NCBI GenBank assembly: GCA_037176845.1 | Contig: JAYKXP010000062.1 | Span: 1 to 64,000, forward strand | Direction of reading: 5' to 3' | DNA: 64,000 nt | Source of the DNA: Paramarasmius palmivorus | Lineage: Eukaryota > Basidiomycota > Agaricomycetes > Agaricales > Marasmiaceae | Part shown: one piece after another, positions 36,706 through 49,236 of the stretch | Position numbering within the stretch: position 1 is the first letter of the stretch | Layout of the letters: each line of letters begins with the position of its first letter | The notes under the pieces: generated by a model | The model's database searches: none | What the model was told of the DNA's origin: nothing | Seen by the model: only the letters and a program-made list of their open reading frames with translations | Translations under genes and position numbers: made by a program

Positions 36706-36834
36706 TCTTCCTCTTTCTCCGCTTTCTCTGTACACAAGCGTGTCGTGCCTCGGAGCGTTAATACTCATCCATGTATAATTTAAATTTAGTAGGTAACACT
36801 GTTGAATGTATTATTAGGGCAGCGATGTTATGAA

Positions 36835-38097
36835 TCAAACTCTAGCACTCCTGAGCATCCAAGCAAAGGCTAGGAAGATCAACAAAAACGGATTCGCAAC
36901 CGCCAATCCTAACTGGGCACCGTTCGAGTTGGTATTCGACGAACTAGGCGAGACAGTACCATTGGTAGAGATCGAAGCATTGAGCTCTCGCGGTGCATAC
37001 TTCGAAGGAACTGTCAAAACAATACTGTCAAGATCTGCCATGGCTTATTTCAATAACAGCGTGATATGGGAAGCGAAGTACGACGAACCGAAAAACGAAT
37101 TGTTCACCCCGGGGATATTCTTGAGAGTAAGCGTATGGTTTCCCTCGGCCAAATTGGACGCGAAGTATTTAATACTGGGAAGTTGTTGTTCGCATGTAAG
37201 CCCGAATGCACCACCGCAACCAGAGATGCCATTGTAGATTTCCGGTGTACCATCGTCAAGGGAGACCGAGTAGAGGCCATGGTCGTTCTTCTTGTCGCCG
37301 AAGACGTATATAGCAGATGCTTTAGATATACTCCTACAATCAGAGAGGGTGCCACTTGGACGGGAAACTACATGCCTTGGAAGGTGAGTGAGAACGAAGC
37401 GCCATCGCCGTTGGTATAGGTCGAGCCTCCACCACTAAAGTTTCCCGACTGATTGTTCCCCCATTCTCCGGTGTATGTTATCGAAGGGTCAGTTTCTTCG
37501 AGTGTCTTGTTTTCAACTGTCGCTCTAGATGAGAATCAAGTCGTTAGGACGAGAAAAGCCAGAACAATGTTTGCTACTCACCCCTCCGGTGCCAGCTGAA
37601 CCGTGGCGCGAATAAAATCCAACAAGAGTCCGTTTCCACCTTGATCTTGACCTTGCTTCCCAAGATTCTTAAGTTTCAGAGAGTGCTGAGCGTACGTGAG
37701 GTTGCTCTCTCCGTAGAGAAGGTAAGGCGTCGACGCGTTGTTGGTTGCATAGGCACTCAATGTAGATGATTTCCCGTCGATATCGATGGAGTAGGTGCCA
37801 TATGAAGGACCAGAATGGCCGTAGATATATATCGCTGGGCCTGTCGAGCGTTCGACGGTCAAACAGTAGCATAATGAAAACACCTCGGGAGTCGGGACAC
37901 GTACCTGTGAAGTTTAGAGCGACCTCTGCACCGACGTCCTCTGTCAAATGATACGTTCCCCGCAGCCATTCCTTGGAATCTGGATTGTATTCCGCGCTGA
38001 ATGTGTCCGGTGTAGTCCATTGCGATTGGTCGGCATAGGTGAGAAGAGAGTCAAAGTCGTCGATGGTGAGATTGGTGTTGACTGCACTTGGGTCCAT
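36835..38097 (-). CDS. Membrane-anchored protein with two tandem beta-sandwich-like domains
   Basis: ATG 38097 opens MDPSAVNTNLTIDD. Domain 1 reads YADQSQWTTPDTFSAEYN, AEVALNFTG, AIYIYGHSGPSYGTYSIDIDG and LKNLGKQGQDQGGNGLLLDF. Domain 2 repeats the plan: EETDPSITYTGEWGNNQ, GASFSLTFQG, ASAIYVFGDKKNDHGLYSVSLDD and GNHTLTLKNIPG. A linker rich in N, S and T and a hydrophobic C-terminal helix (GLAVANPFLLIFLAFAW) end at 36835. Introns restore frame: one at about 37578-37522, a 42-nt one after SLTFQG, and a 45-nt one with donor GTTCGT after NNSFF. This twofold jelly-roll plan with a C-terminal helix is common in agaric orphan membrane proteins, and carbohydrate binding is often suspected. No signal peptide is visible at the chosen start, which is odd for a surface protein. 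Confidence 0.65.
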
Positions 38098-38388
38098 TCT
38101 GAGACAGTTGAGAGTTGGGGAATCGAAGGGATAGGTTAATGTTTGGATTAAGGGGGGATTTAAGGTATGATTGCAGGGTGAGGGCTTCAGGGATGATGGT
38201 GGTCGAAAACTGAAACGCGACTGTTGGCGCTGAAACACGAAATGAAAAACCGGTCGAATTGGTTAGTATTGCTACATGTACTGTACACAGATATTGTTCT
38301 GGTAATGTTGGAGTACAAAAATTGAAGCTCGAAGTACGTCTCGGAGAGTGTATAAGATGTGGGGAGAAAATTAAACTTCCAGGGGTCT

Positions 38389-39659
38389 TCAGACACTGGC
38401 AGCAGCAACGGCTGGAGTGGCCCCAGCGGGCATATTGTATCTGCTCGAGACCGACATATTGGCGTTCAAGTCTGGGAAATTCAGGTCTGGGAAGACCTAA
38501 AAATGGATTATCGCAGGCTTCGGCAACAAGGAGATTCGTTGAGCGTACCTCCTTCACTTTCTTCGTAAGATACTGCCACCAGAATCCTTCGACGCTCTTG
38601 AAAGTAGTCGTTGCCCAACGAGATCTCGCTTCTTCCTTCTTAGCCTCCGTGATTGGGAACGTATCCTCTGGGATCGGAAGTTCTTTCATTGTGGCATTCC
38701 ATGAAAAGTCAAAAAAGAATGGGAAAGAGTGTCGATCCGGACTTCCGGCGCAAGGGGACGATGCACGATGCCTGCGAGAGGGAAATCTTCCGCCAGTCAA
38801 CATATCAAACATGTCACCAACGTTAACGACAAGAGCCCCTTCGATAACGGGCACATCGATCCACTTCCCGGAGGGTGACATGACCTGCAGTCCAGATGAA
38901 TCTTGCACGAGAATGGTAAGGAAACCAAAGTCTATAGTGAATTTGTTGGTCGTATAGAACGGATCGTTAATGTAAGATGCCGCACCGGAATGTTCCCCGA
39001 TCCCGGAACCGTTAGATACTCCAGGATCATTAGGCGGATATCGAAAGAAGGTGAACAAGGCAACAGGCTCGGGATGCAATAGATTCTCATTCATATAGTT
39101 GGCGTCCAAGCCTAGCGCCAGCGATAAGCCCTTTGTCAGGGTCTTGCCGACGTGGGTGATCTGCTCGATGTATTCCAAAACGGCTGCCTTCATTCCTGGG
39201 ACATCCACTTCCGCAGGGAATCGATTTTGTCCGTGAAGGGGCATCCCAAGTAGCTCGTGCGTAGCAGAATGTTCTAGGCCGAAGTAAATGCCTTCCTTGT
39301 GATCAATGACCCCATTGGTACCTGCACCACTGGAGAGTTCATAACGAGTACTAGCATGCGTAAGGTATGGACTTACTTTCCCCGTTCATTGGCATGTATC
39401 CTCTCCATGCTGGTCCACCAGTCCTCACGTCGATTTCTAACTTCTTCTCTAAAGGCAGTGCAAAGAAATATCTGCTGAACCGGACGAGATGTCGCTGAAG
39501 CTCCAAGGGAACCTGGTGCCCGGTAATTTCGAAGAAACCCCATGTTGAGCAAACTTCTCTGAGTATTTTCGCTACATCTAGGACGGCTGGGTCGGATATA
39601 TCTTTGGTGAATAGTGGGCCAACATCGACGACTGGAACGCTGGTATCGGAGGTCGACAT
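38389..39659 (-). CDS. 2-oxoglutarate/Fe(II) oxygenase (isopenicillin N synthase-like)
   Basis: Non-heme iron dioxygenase. ATG 39659 opens MSTSDTSVPVVDVGPLF. The N-terminal domain shows STWGFFEITGHQVP and GPAWRGYMPMNGE. An intron with donor GTAAGTCC follows at about 39373-39322. Exon 2 has NGVIDHKEGIYFG and ALFTFFRYPPNDP. Another intron splits the iron site: GEHS joins DFGFLTILVQD, restoring the HxD pair. The distal histidine is in GGRFPSRRHRASSP, and the 2-oxoglutarate-binding RxS is in PDRHSFPFFFDFSW. The last intron (GTACGC...TTTTAG) replaces a read-through frame with FPDLNFPDLNAN and a tail ending at TGA 38391-38389. Ligands are complete. Members oxidise diverse small molecules; the substrate is unknown. 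Confidence 0.85.
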
Positions 39660-42600
39660 TGTCGAAAGCCTATATATGAGCCGGGTGCTTCGGTTACGGC
39701 TATCCTTGGTGACTCTCTTGCACTCTTCGAGTCCCAACTTCGGACCAGAGACCAATTTCTACCGGTCTTCATGTATGGGAACGAGCGTCGAGAAGAGAAT
39801 GAATGTCAAATGTGAGCGCTTGTTTGTTCTCCTCAGCGACTTATCTCCGAGCGGTTCTAGCCAATACCATCACCTCGATAACAAGTGCTTTGAAAGCTTG
39901 ACCACCCATAGTTTTAGGGCCCAATGTTTTTGACGAGAAGTCATACGCAGAGATGTGACTCTCATATGGTTTTCATGCATGTCTTTCAGGATTCAGAAAT
40001 TGATACTCACCCCAATCTCCGGTTTTAGAACTAGACATGAACTCGGGGATGAACCACTGCACACAAACAGCTCGGGAAGCCGTTCTTCAAGCACTCACGA
40101 AGAGAAGCTGCCCTCTTTCTCAATGACCTTCACATGTGAGAATCCAATGGAATGCATATTCAACATCGTCAAATACAAATCCATGCCGAAATGGTCAGGC
40201 ACAGAATGAACATAGCTTCTTATCGCCATGTTTTCATTTAGTACTGTCGGTGATAGCTAAGTGGACCAGATACGTTTCATTGAATCTCTCCTCGACATGG
40301 GCAGAAGTAGTGCTTGATCCCTGTGCGGAAAAAGGGTTCAAACAGGACTGTGTGCCAGTAAGTGCGCAGATTTGTCTCAGAATGATGTGTATGCACACCC
40401 AGGCTCATGAACCCACCGTACTACAGGCACCGCACTAATCGTACCAATCCTACTACATCATGAAGGGCCGCTGAACACGAATTTAGTGAATACCCTTTCC
40501 CTAACAGTTAAGAAACCAGAAGGTCAGCTATGACTCTAAAGACATGTTTGAACCCCGAACCTGCCACCTTTTTCGTGTAGGGTTCCTTCGATTATTATCA
40601 ATATTAGCAACTCCGAGATTAGATCATGTGGGAACTTTCTGTGAAGAATGATCTATTCGCGGATTTTTCGGACATTGAGGTGAGTGCCATGGCTCTTCTG
40701 GTAACCTGTGAAACTAAATTTGTTCATCATCGATCGAGGACAGGCCTAAATGGTTTAATAGGACTTGTGGCATATGATTTCAGGATGGATTAATGTCGCC
40801 CACTGTGGACCCACATTAAGTAACGACGAACTTCAATCCCGAGGCATGGATTTTACTTGGAAGACATATCACCTTGTTGATGGTATGCGTTTGTGTGGGT
40901 TGGAACCCCAGAATCTCCATACATTCATACGCAAAACAGGCAATTCCTTGGCTATAGTACCGTCGTAGGATTTAGAATTCATCTTAGCGTGTCATTTCTC
41001 TGGACTAAATTTCATTATAGTTTTATCGTATCAGCAACTTACTCGCAGTGACTCGGACGAGCGATGGTGACGCGAGCGCGTAGGTTTCACGTGTCGATGA
41101 TCACGCGATTGTCACTCTGGTTCTAGGCTGAGTCCCGACCGTTCCGAAATATCCAGAACTCCACTGTACATCTTTCCTCTTGATTTGCTCACAACATTCA
41201 ACACGTGGACAAGTCAACGATTCACATGTACAACTTGAAGACTCGAACCCGCAGTGACATGTCGATGCCGCGGCTGTGGTGTTAGCTTCTTAGGTATTCA
41301 AATATATTACTCCTTATTTCCTAAGGTCTGTCTGACTGGATATCCACTGATGCCCTCGAACTGATCAGCGTCAGCGATTCTATAGCAGCCATGGCGACTG
41401 GTTGTGATCGATCCGCTTTCTCGGAGCATCTCCAATAACCAGCTTTCCACGATCTTGACCCTGATGCTGAAGACGAGCTCTCTTTCGACTAAAGCATCGC
41501 AAGGTTCATTCCCGAGTCGAAGATCATGAATCTCCAACGGTTGGGACTGCTTCATCTATGGTGATGTCATATCTCTGCTGCGACATGTTAATCACGACCC
41601 AAAAACACAGGATTGCAGTGTCGTTGCTAGAGTCTCTTCACGACCAGGAGCACTTATAGCCCGTTGGCTCAAGGACCCAGGATTCAATGCAAACGGCACA
41701 TATCCTCCTACGAGTCAAGTTCTCGTGTATACATTATCGCCAAAATCCTCGCAGAACGCGCTTGGAAACCTCTTGATCACCTCGAACCGCGCTCTCTTTC
41801 GATATCGACCCTCATCGCACTCAGAGGACTATCCGGCATAAGCAGGAGGGGTTGCTTCGCACTCTCGCCTCGACTTATTGGTATTCGGTAGTCGAACGCG
41901 GTCCTGTATCTGATGAAACCCGATAACTCCACTGTCAACGCCTTCTCCCTCGTAGGAGCAAGGCATGCGTCAGTAACTTGTATTGTCAACTCCCTCCGCA
42001 TGTCAGCTGGAGAGGTACGTGACATTGACTGCCCCCAACTGCATGGTCTTTTACACTCGTATTCTGACCTTTAGGCGCGGCCGGATTAAAGCTGTGATCC
42101 CCGTTTCTGCCCATGCATGTTTCTATACATTCCAACGGGATCATGCGCGGTGAACCGGCACATTCCTTTGGACCGTTCAGGGACGTTTGGTGTACGATCC
42201 ATTGTACCAGCCGACCTCAGCTCCTCTCTCCTATGAACGATCGCTCGAATACCGCGGTGGAATACCGTTCGGGCGAATTAGGCTAGGAGAGGAGTGAAAT
42301 GGACCACTGGTTTACTAACAAAGGGAGATACAGTGCTTGGTAGACAACAGCAGGGAGTGTCGAGATCGTAAAGACTGCCTCCAACCTCATGCTCGAGTAT
42401 ATTCCCAGTGAGACATGTCCATGTATTCTGACGGTGCCTTTCTTTCCAGGCCATATTCTATGAAATTTGTCACAGAAGCAGGAAATTTTGATTCTTACAA
42501 CAGCTCTTTCTCCTTGCGAATCCGATTCTCGCCTGTCTGTTTCTATACATGGCTCTCATTTGCCCACCGATTGGTGAGGTACGACATTGTACAAGCTGTT

Positions 42601-43528
42601 ACACACTAAACCAATGTGTTTGAAACCCTTTTAGAAATGACCCCGTTTTCAAACGAACCATGCACGCAGTGCGCACCAAACACATATCCTGGAACCTTGC
42701 TCACTACATGCTCAGTTAAAGCGATCTCTTTCGCCCTAGCCCTTCAAGTCGAAAAGCCTAGTTCGATGTTTTCGCTTCATGTCCGGCTCAGCCGTCCCCG
42801 AGAAACGCCTACTTGTCTGGTTCCCCCCTGGTTTTTAGTAATATTTTCGAGAAAAACCAGTGGTCCTTCACGGTGTTAAGAATCTGTACCTAAGAATGCA
42901 TCCATGTTCTGTGCGCTTGCGACAAGCTGATATGTTCCATCTTATGTCTCTTCGGCCGGATTTGACATAGGATTGCACATCTCACTGCGTTATCATTGTG
43001 ACGTATCTGGAGCTTGGATCGCAAAGTATTGCTGTGTATAACTTCAACATATAGTCTCGCTCACTTGCGAAATTTTTTTCACATGACGAAGTTAAAAGAA
43101 ACAAGAAGAACCGATCACAGGCGCTTATTTACCGCCGAACTGGAGGAACATTATGATGCTTGGTTCAAGTTCACAGTTGATCAGTCATCGAAATATACCG
43201 ACACAACGCCCAAACAACTTGTATTTCACGACAAAGTTTAAAAGATCCGACAAGGAAAGGTTGACCAGCATGAAAACAAAACACAAATATCCAAGTGAAG
43301 GTGCAAGTTCGTATGAGTAACTACCACTACAGGCTATAGCAAAGAGATTCATCAAAAGAAATGGAAGCATAGAAGAGGCAAGAGTGAACCAAAGTGAGTA
43401 ACGACAGATAACTACAAAGCCCAAATGCCTAAGGAAAATATTGCCACTCAACCGATTGCTGCGAGACTACGAGGCACAGAGGAAGAAGGTCTGGGAAGGG
43501 GATGGAACTAGATTGACGAGCTCATTAG
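39660..43528. other. 3.9-kb stretch without a supportable gene
   Basis: Short frames on both strands give no recognisable product. A plus-strand run near 41890-42060 has a splice-like donor (GGTACGTGAC) and acceptor (ACCTTTAG) but leads into stops. A B-box-like GGGTTCGAGTC occurs on the minus strand near 41241-41251 without a convincing A box or poly(A) tail. It could hold decayed repeats or a non-coding transcript. Confidence 0.35.
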
Positions 43529-45162
43529 TTACGAATAGGGTGATTCAGGAGAACGCTTGACCTGTGATGGATGATATGGGTAAGATCCGACTACAAGATA
43601 GGAATTGCGGTCTCCGCACCAATCCTCATCAATCCTATCCTCAGCACCTGGTGGAGCCACCGGCGCGAGTGGGACAGTGACCGCCTGGGTGCAACGTTGA
43701 ACTGCCGGATCATCTTCAAGCTCGTCCAACTCTGAGTCAAAGTCTTCTCCGTCTTCAGAGACCGGCTCCAAATTGATCAAGTTGTTTCGATCAAGAAGAC
43801 TTGTCGGCATCCATTTCAGCTTTGGCGGAAGTGGGCCGAATTGTTGCCCTTGCGAGTCAGGGACCATGGGAGCATCAAAGTTCACCACATAGTCGGGGCT
43901 AGGAGGGACAAGCGTTTCTGGGAGGACGCCGTGGGTACGAAGGTGCCGTTTAGCATTGGAGCGAACCGTGAAGGATCTATTACATCCCGGAAAGATACAG
44001 GCGAATGCTACGAATGGTATTGTGAGAATATCTTATGGCAGGGAAAAGCTGTTCACATACGCTTGACATTGTTATGTGTATTCATGTGCGTCCTGAGCCC
44101 ACTTGGACTTGAGAAAGTTGGTATAAGCTAACGAATTTGGAAATCAAGAACAGGTATACTCACCGGGGGAACAATTTATGACATATCTCGCACTCATGCA
44201 TCTTGGATTTCTTCTTCTTTTTCGTGATGCCAATGGTCTGCCCTAGTTGAAAGTTCATATCATCGGACGAGTGATCCGAACCTGCCTTGGGTGAAGGCTC
44301 GACGCTAGAAGCCAGACCAACTTCATCAAGTGCATGGTCAAGAGTGGTGGTGGAAAGGACCCGTGTGGTTGGCTCATGCATGATGTGTTGGTTGTACGCA
44401 GCGTTTGGGACGCCACCCAAGGTTTGCTGAACCGGAGGATACCACTGGGAACCTTCCCTCATGGGAATGGAAGCCGCTGTGACGGAAGTTGCAGACACGT
44501 GGTCGGAACTGTGCTGCAAATCCATCGAATCATACTGAAGGACGATAGCGTCCATTTCGTGTCGATACCAAGACAAAGCCGAGGCCGCTGGAGCATCGGA
44601 GGAAGACCGTTGGAATTGATGGTGTGTTGGGTGAATGTAGAAATTCTTCGAGTCCTGCGCGTCCGAGTTCCATGTTTGGCCTAGAATCGAATCATGGGGT
44701 GGATCATGCCGAATATCCGTTCCAGATGCTGAAGACGCGAGTGAAAGTCACCTTGTGACGATGAAAACTCGTCAGATCTCGCATAGCTGGGTCATGGGAG
44801 TCGCCAGTGACGCGTGTTGTGCTGTTCATACGCGATGCTTGCTGAATGGGATACTCGGTCCCAGATGATTCGCATTGGAAAGCTGTACGTTGGGATGATT
44901 CTGGATATCGAATGTGGTATTCTTGAAACTCGCTATGGGAGCCTGTGAAGCCAGTTTGACCATGCATGGAATACTCGTACACTGGACCCATGCCGGCAGT
45001 CAAAGGTTGGGAATACTGGGGATATAATCGTCGTTGATCCTCAGTTGGAGTTGAGCAAGGATAAGTGTTGAGAAGACCTGGACTTTCTTCGCCAGTCCAA
45101 CTACGATGGTGATTGGGTTCTCGAAGGACTTGAGCTTCAGAGGGCATGGATCGGGGCTGCAT
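43529..45162 (-). CDS. C2H2 zinc-finger protein, likely transcription factor
   Basis: About 480 residues. The start is taken at ATG 45162 (MQPRSMPSEAQ); 45147 is an in-frame alternative. A long low-complexity N-terminal part rich in S, H, P and Q covers the first exon and the second (SWYRHEMDAIVLQYDSM). One lysine-rich stretch (ITKKKKKSKM) leads into finger 1, HECEICHKLFPRPSGLRTH, assembled across an intron near 44158-44106. A further intron near 44060-44008 leads to finger 2, CIFPGCNRSFTVRSNAKRH. An acidic region (EDGEDFDSELDELEDD) follows near the C-terminus, ending at 43529. Two fingers plus acidic and SQ-rich parts suggest a nuclear DNA-binding regulator. The join between the first and second exons near 44710 is not resolved. 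Targets unknown. Confidence 0.75.
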
Positions 45163-46196
45163 GGGCGAAAGACGGCGCGATGAACAGCGAGAAACGAACA
45201 GAACCTTACTCGTGAAGTCAGCTAGCCTTCTCGAGTTCTCGTTCGATAGATCGCGCACCTAGGTCTTCCAACGTCAATGGGCGTCGTCCGTGCGACTTCC
45301 CAGCCTCTGAGGAAAGTAAGAGAGAGCGGTTGTGTCGCAAAAGCGCTCTTTTTGAACCTGTCCTTCGTTCGCGCAGCTACTTGTCGAGATCCTTCACGAA
45401 TGGTGTGACACGGACATAGAGGTTAAGCGAGCGCGAGTAAATGGAGTCTAGCAGAGTCAAGTCAGATCAATGAAAAGAACCAAGTGTCAACTAACCCCGA
45501 AGGCGGATAGGAAATGATGGTCTCCGCTGCTGTCATCTGCGCGTGCTGCAGTAGACGTACGAGTGCCGATAAAACTAGGGATCTCAACTTCCTAATCCTT
45601 GTTTCTGTCCTTGGAAATTGAGCATCACATTATTCGCCTGAATCATACCATATACCACAAATGAGAACCAAACATGCCTCGGAACCCTAGTTTGACTCGC
45701 ATCCATCAACCTCGTGGCGTGCAGACTTCTGCCCGAGGTGCATGAACTTCTTAAAATGGGAGTTGATCGAGACGATGCTTTAGCCTAGGGAAGCTAAAAG
45801 TGCGATGTCTAAATGGGGCCATAGCTGCTGCAAAAGGGCTGAATTGAGTGACAAAATTGGGTGACATTGGAAGGTAAGCACACACCCGAACGTCATGCTC
45901 CATGGCGTATTGCGCACGAGTCTGTTCTGATGTTAACGACTTGGGCCACTGGAGTTCACGAAGCTGGAGAGAAGGGCGTCAAGGTTAGCTGAAATCAGTT
46001 GGATTCGGGCTAACTTTGGTCAAACCATAAATTCCAATAAATCGATTCATGATTAATTATGTAGGATGGAACGACGATAGCACGACGATGAGGGGAGAGG
46101 GTAAGAATAAATGTGCGAACAATTACATTATGAAAACTAATTCCAAATTCAGAAATGGAAAGAGGAACCCAGATGAATGGTGATACTGCGTGAGAG
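45163..46196. other. Upstream region of the zinc-finger gene
   Basis: 1.0 kb between the zinc-finger start and the end of the exonuclease gene, both on the minus strand. No further gene is seen. It should contain the promoter and leader of the zinc-finger gene and the 3' end of the exonuclease transcript. Confidence 0.4.
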
Positions 46197-48895
46197 TCAT
46201 CGAGGAATAAACCGAAAGCTTTCCAAGCGCGACTTGGCTGGAACACTAGGATGCCCATTTCCCGTCGAGTGGCTCGTAAGGTTCTTCTTCGTCGACGGTT
46301 GGATTTCCAAGCTGTCGAGGGCTTGAGCCTTGACCGATTTCGTTTCTTCAACGAACACGAGACTTCTCCGGGCCTTCAGCGTTTTTGGCAAGGAACTATC
46401 GCCACACGAGGCAGAGCTGTGAGTGAGTGCAGACACGTGGCTATGAAGATAAAGATGAGCGCGGGATGATGACTTCCGCTGAGTGTCAGCAGCCCCAAGT
46501 TTATGCCTGCCCATAGGTGTCACGTTCGTGTCAGATCTCCGTAAAAAGGCCGATGCACCCTGCCCAGCTCCGGTAGAACCGAATGACCACACGTTTTTCC
46601 ATCCAGCTGCAACCGCAGCACTCCGCAAACCGAGAGACTTTTGTTCTTGCTCTTCTGGGTCCTCCAAATGTTCGCCCTCTACCGCCGTGATGGATGGAGT
46701 AAGATCTCGATCCTGTCCGGTGAGATCGTCTGGTGTGAGGGGTGAAGGCGTGGGAGAAGCTGTCTCGTCTCCAGACCAGTCAATGTCACTATGAGCCTCG
46801 TCGCCGAAAGAATCCTTCAAATCCAGCATTCGTACTGTTCCTGATCGCCTGACCTCGATCTCGGGCGTCGATTCAACAAGCACTCTCTCTCTTGACCTAC
46901 TGACAGCGGTAGTGGCGTGAGGCATCCTGGGTCGACCATACGATCGACCTCTAGAGGGAGGACTGGAGACCGCTTCGGCACCGAACTCGAATGCATCAGA
47001 CGGTGTTCTACGCGACAGAGGCGCGGTACTAGGTCTCGGTGGTGAAGAAAGGTCCTGTATGTCTCTTGAGCACGAAGATATCGGCGACATATATCCATCC
47101 TCCTGCTCTACCATCTCGACCTCAAGATCGACGTCAGAGTGACCTTGTGCGATCAAAGATTCACCTTCCACTCCCTCCTCGTCCTCGTCATCCGTGACAA
47201 TGTATTCGTTCTCCTTTTCGTCATGAACTCGTGACGGTCCAGCTACGGGTGTTTCGCTGTCATCCAACGCCCGCTCGTCTTCTTTCTTCATTCCCGAGGA
47301 ACCGAAAAACCTTGAGACGGTTTGCGTCGGTTTGGTCGGCGAAGCTGTCATTCGCTTTTTCTTCCTCGCGGCGAGATCTTGACCATGTAGCTCGGCTAGA
47401 GTTCGCTTTCCGCTATCTTTCCCCACGATAAGCGGCTTGGGTGCGATTTTGGGTCGAGAAATTGACGGAGATTTTGAAATCAGAGGAATCTTGGGATTAG
47501 GGCCTGGCAAAGGGGAACGTTGTAAGAGACAAAGAAAAAAATACAATGTATGAAGTCTCAGCAAGAGCCTACTTACCGAAAAAGCTGAGGATGCCCTCTG
47601 AAGCAGGCCTGTCTCGTGCCTTTCCTTTCCCTTTCGGTGGACGGTTGAGTTGCTTGGTAACTATGGGAACCTCTTGGAGGACACGCGAACTAGGCGCAAA
47701 GCCAGGATTAATGTCAACCATGGCCAGGCGGCTGACTGGATCCTTCTCACCGACGGCGATCGCCTTCGCAAGTAAAGGATCCATGTCGCTTGGGACGCAT
47801 TAGGTCGTGTTTCATCAGAGTAAACAATAAATTGATCTCACCTTCCAACAAAAGCATCGACAATTTCATCCCATTCTTCATCGGGTGGCAAATCATTCAG
47901 ATGGACGAGGCGCTCCAAACCGGGATGGTAGACTCTCTGGTACAGAAAGCATCTGTCTGCGAGTCGGAACTGTGTGAGGTATCCCTTTGGAACAGTCTTC
48001 TTTCCGTCGAGTGCAATCGCGCGAACAACCTGATCAGGAGTTTTCCATCTCCTTAACAACGTGCACGCTGTCTTGAGCCCAACGCCCGGAATGCTTGGAA
48101 GATAGTCACAGCCACTGAGTATGGCCATCTCCCGAAATTGCTTTGCAGACCAGCCGAGAAGTGATATCGAGTTTGAGTCCGTCACGGAGGCGAAGTTGTC
48201 TGTTGAGATAGACACCACGGTCCTAGCAACTGTGTCGAGCTTGAAGAGTACATTCTTGCATCCGAATACAAGGAGATCTGAATCCTCAGTAAGGATTGCA
48301 GAGACGATACCTGTCCTTTCAAGAAAGGCGAGCTGAGCGTCGGCTTCATATGGAGCGACGACATACTTGACGCCTTCTGCTCGAAGAGCCTGGCAAAACC
48401 GTAAGACCAAACACAGAGAATGACGACTCAAGACGCACCTTAATGAACTGAAACGCCATTTGAGGCGTAACATCAACGCACTTCGCATAACACTCCCTAG
48501 CCTGACTATGCTTGCCTTGTGAGGTCAACATGTGTCCCCGAGAGATGTTCTCCTCCCGCTTCTGCTTTCTTTCACTTTCGGTTCCTTGTTTCGCAGGAAG
48601 TGGTCCACCATCAAACACGATATAAGGCTCGATTCCATGGTATCGTAGTAACCTGACTCGCTCCATCGCGTACTTGACATACCTGCAAGCCAAGTTCCAG
48701 TCAAGAGCCCAGTCAGATACAATGTCCAGCTCACTTGTTCGTTGGTTTTCCCGTGGCTAGCTCCGTCGCACAGGCATACACGCCCTTGTGCAGCCAAACG
48801 TACGCGTCCACCGCGACGGTTTGTCCCTTGTACTCCGAAAGATGCTTGGTGACTTGTATGGACTTGAGTGCTGGAAGAAGCCCTGATATTCCCAT
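46197..48895 (-). CDS. EXO1: Exonuclease 1, XPG/Rad2 family 5' nuclease
   Basis: Nuclear 5'-to-3' exonuclease and flap endonuclease of mismatch repair and double-strand-break resection. ATG 48895 opens [14 protein letters not shown]. The XPG N-region shows [16 protein letters not shown], then after an intron [16 protein letters not shown] and [12 protein letters not shown]. The I-region gives [17 protein letters not shown] and [16 protein letters not shown], and the helix-hairpin-helix part [17 protein letters not shown]. The metal-binding acidic residues are all present. After [21 protein letters not shown] and a further intron comes [17 protein letters not shown] long, poorly conserved serine/acid-rich tail follows, with RFFG and ILSFFG elements that may bind repair partners, ending at 46197. 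About 800 residues fits the family. Divergent with the MFS gene, 341 bp apart. Confidence 0.9.
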
Positions 48896-49236
48896 CCTCA
48901 ACTAGCTTCTCGACTTGTAAAGGAGTGGCTCGAGGTCATAGAATGAAAGGAAAATGTAGAGAGTGCAGTGGCCAGCGCAACCAGAACAAGAGACGCGACA
49001 GTCACACTGTGACCAGTCGTCACTCACGCTGAGGATCGGGGACTTCGGTTATGTCGGGGGAATGGTCCGATTCATCACGCAATTAGGCGATTTTAGCAGG
49101 ATTCTAGTCAGCTTTTGCACGTAATTCGCGTCATCTTGCGGTTAGGCTCCGCTTTATTTTTAGCAACAATTTGGCTTAAAAGCCCTGTCGTTTCTTGTCC
49201 TTTTCCCACATTCTTCCACCACCCCAAAACCTTGAG
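48896..49236. promoter_or_regulatory. Divergent promoter of EXO1 and the MFS transporter
   Basis: 341 bp separates the two start codons on opposite strands, so both promoters and leaders lie here. No TATA box stands out on either side, in keeping with a housekeeping-type promoter for the nuclease. Confidence 0.5.

Noticed and set aside
38051..38388. A long C-terminal extension of the 2OG oxygenase overlapping the next gene
   Set aside because: A GTACGC...TTTTAG intron upstream switches to a frame with a sensible short tail ending at 38389; the read-through frame is not family-like.
41235..41295. A tRNA gene on the minus strand
   Set aside because: Only a B-box-like site is clear. There is no good A box at the right distance, and I could not fold acceptor and anticodon stems.
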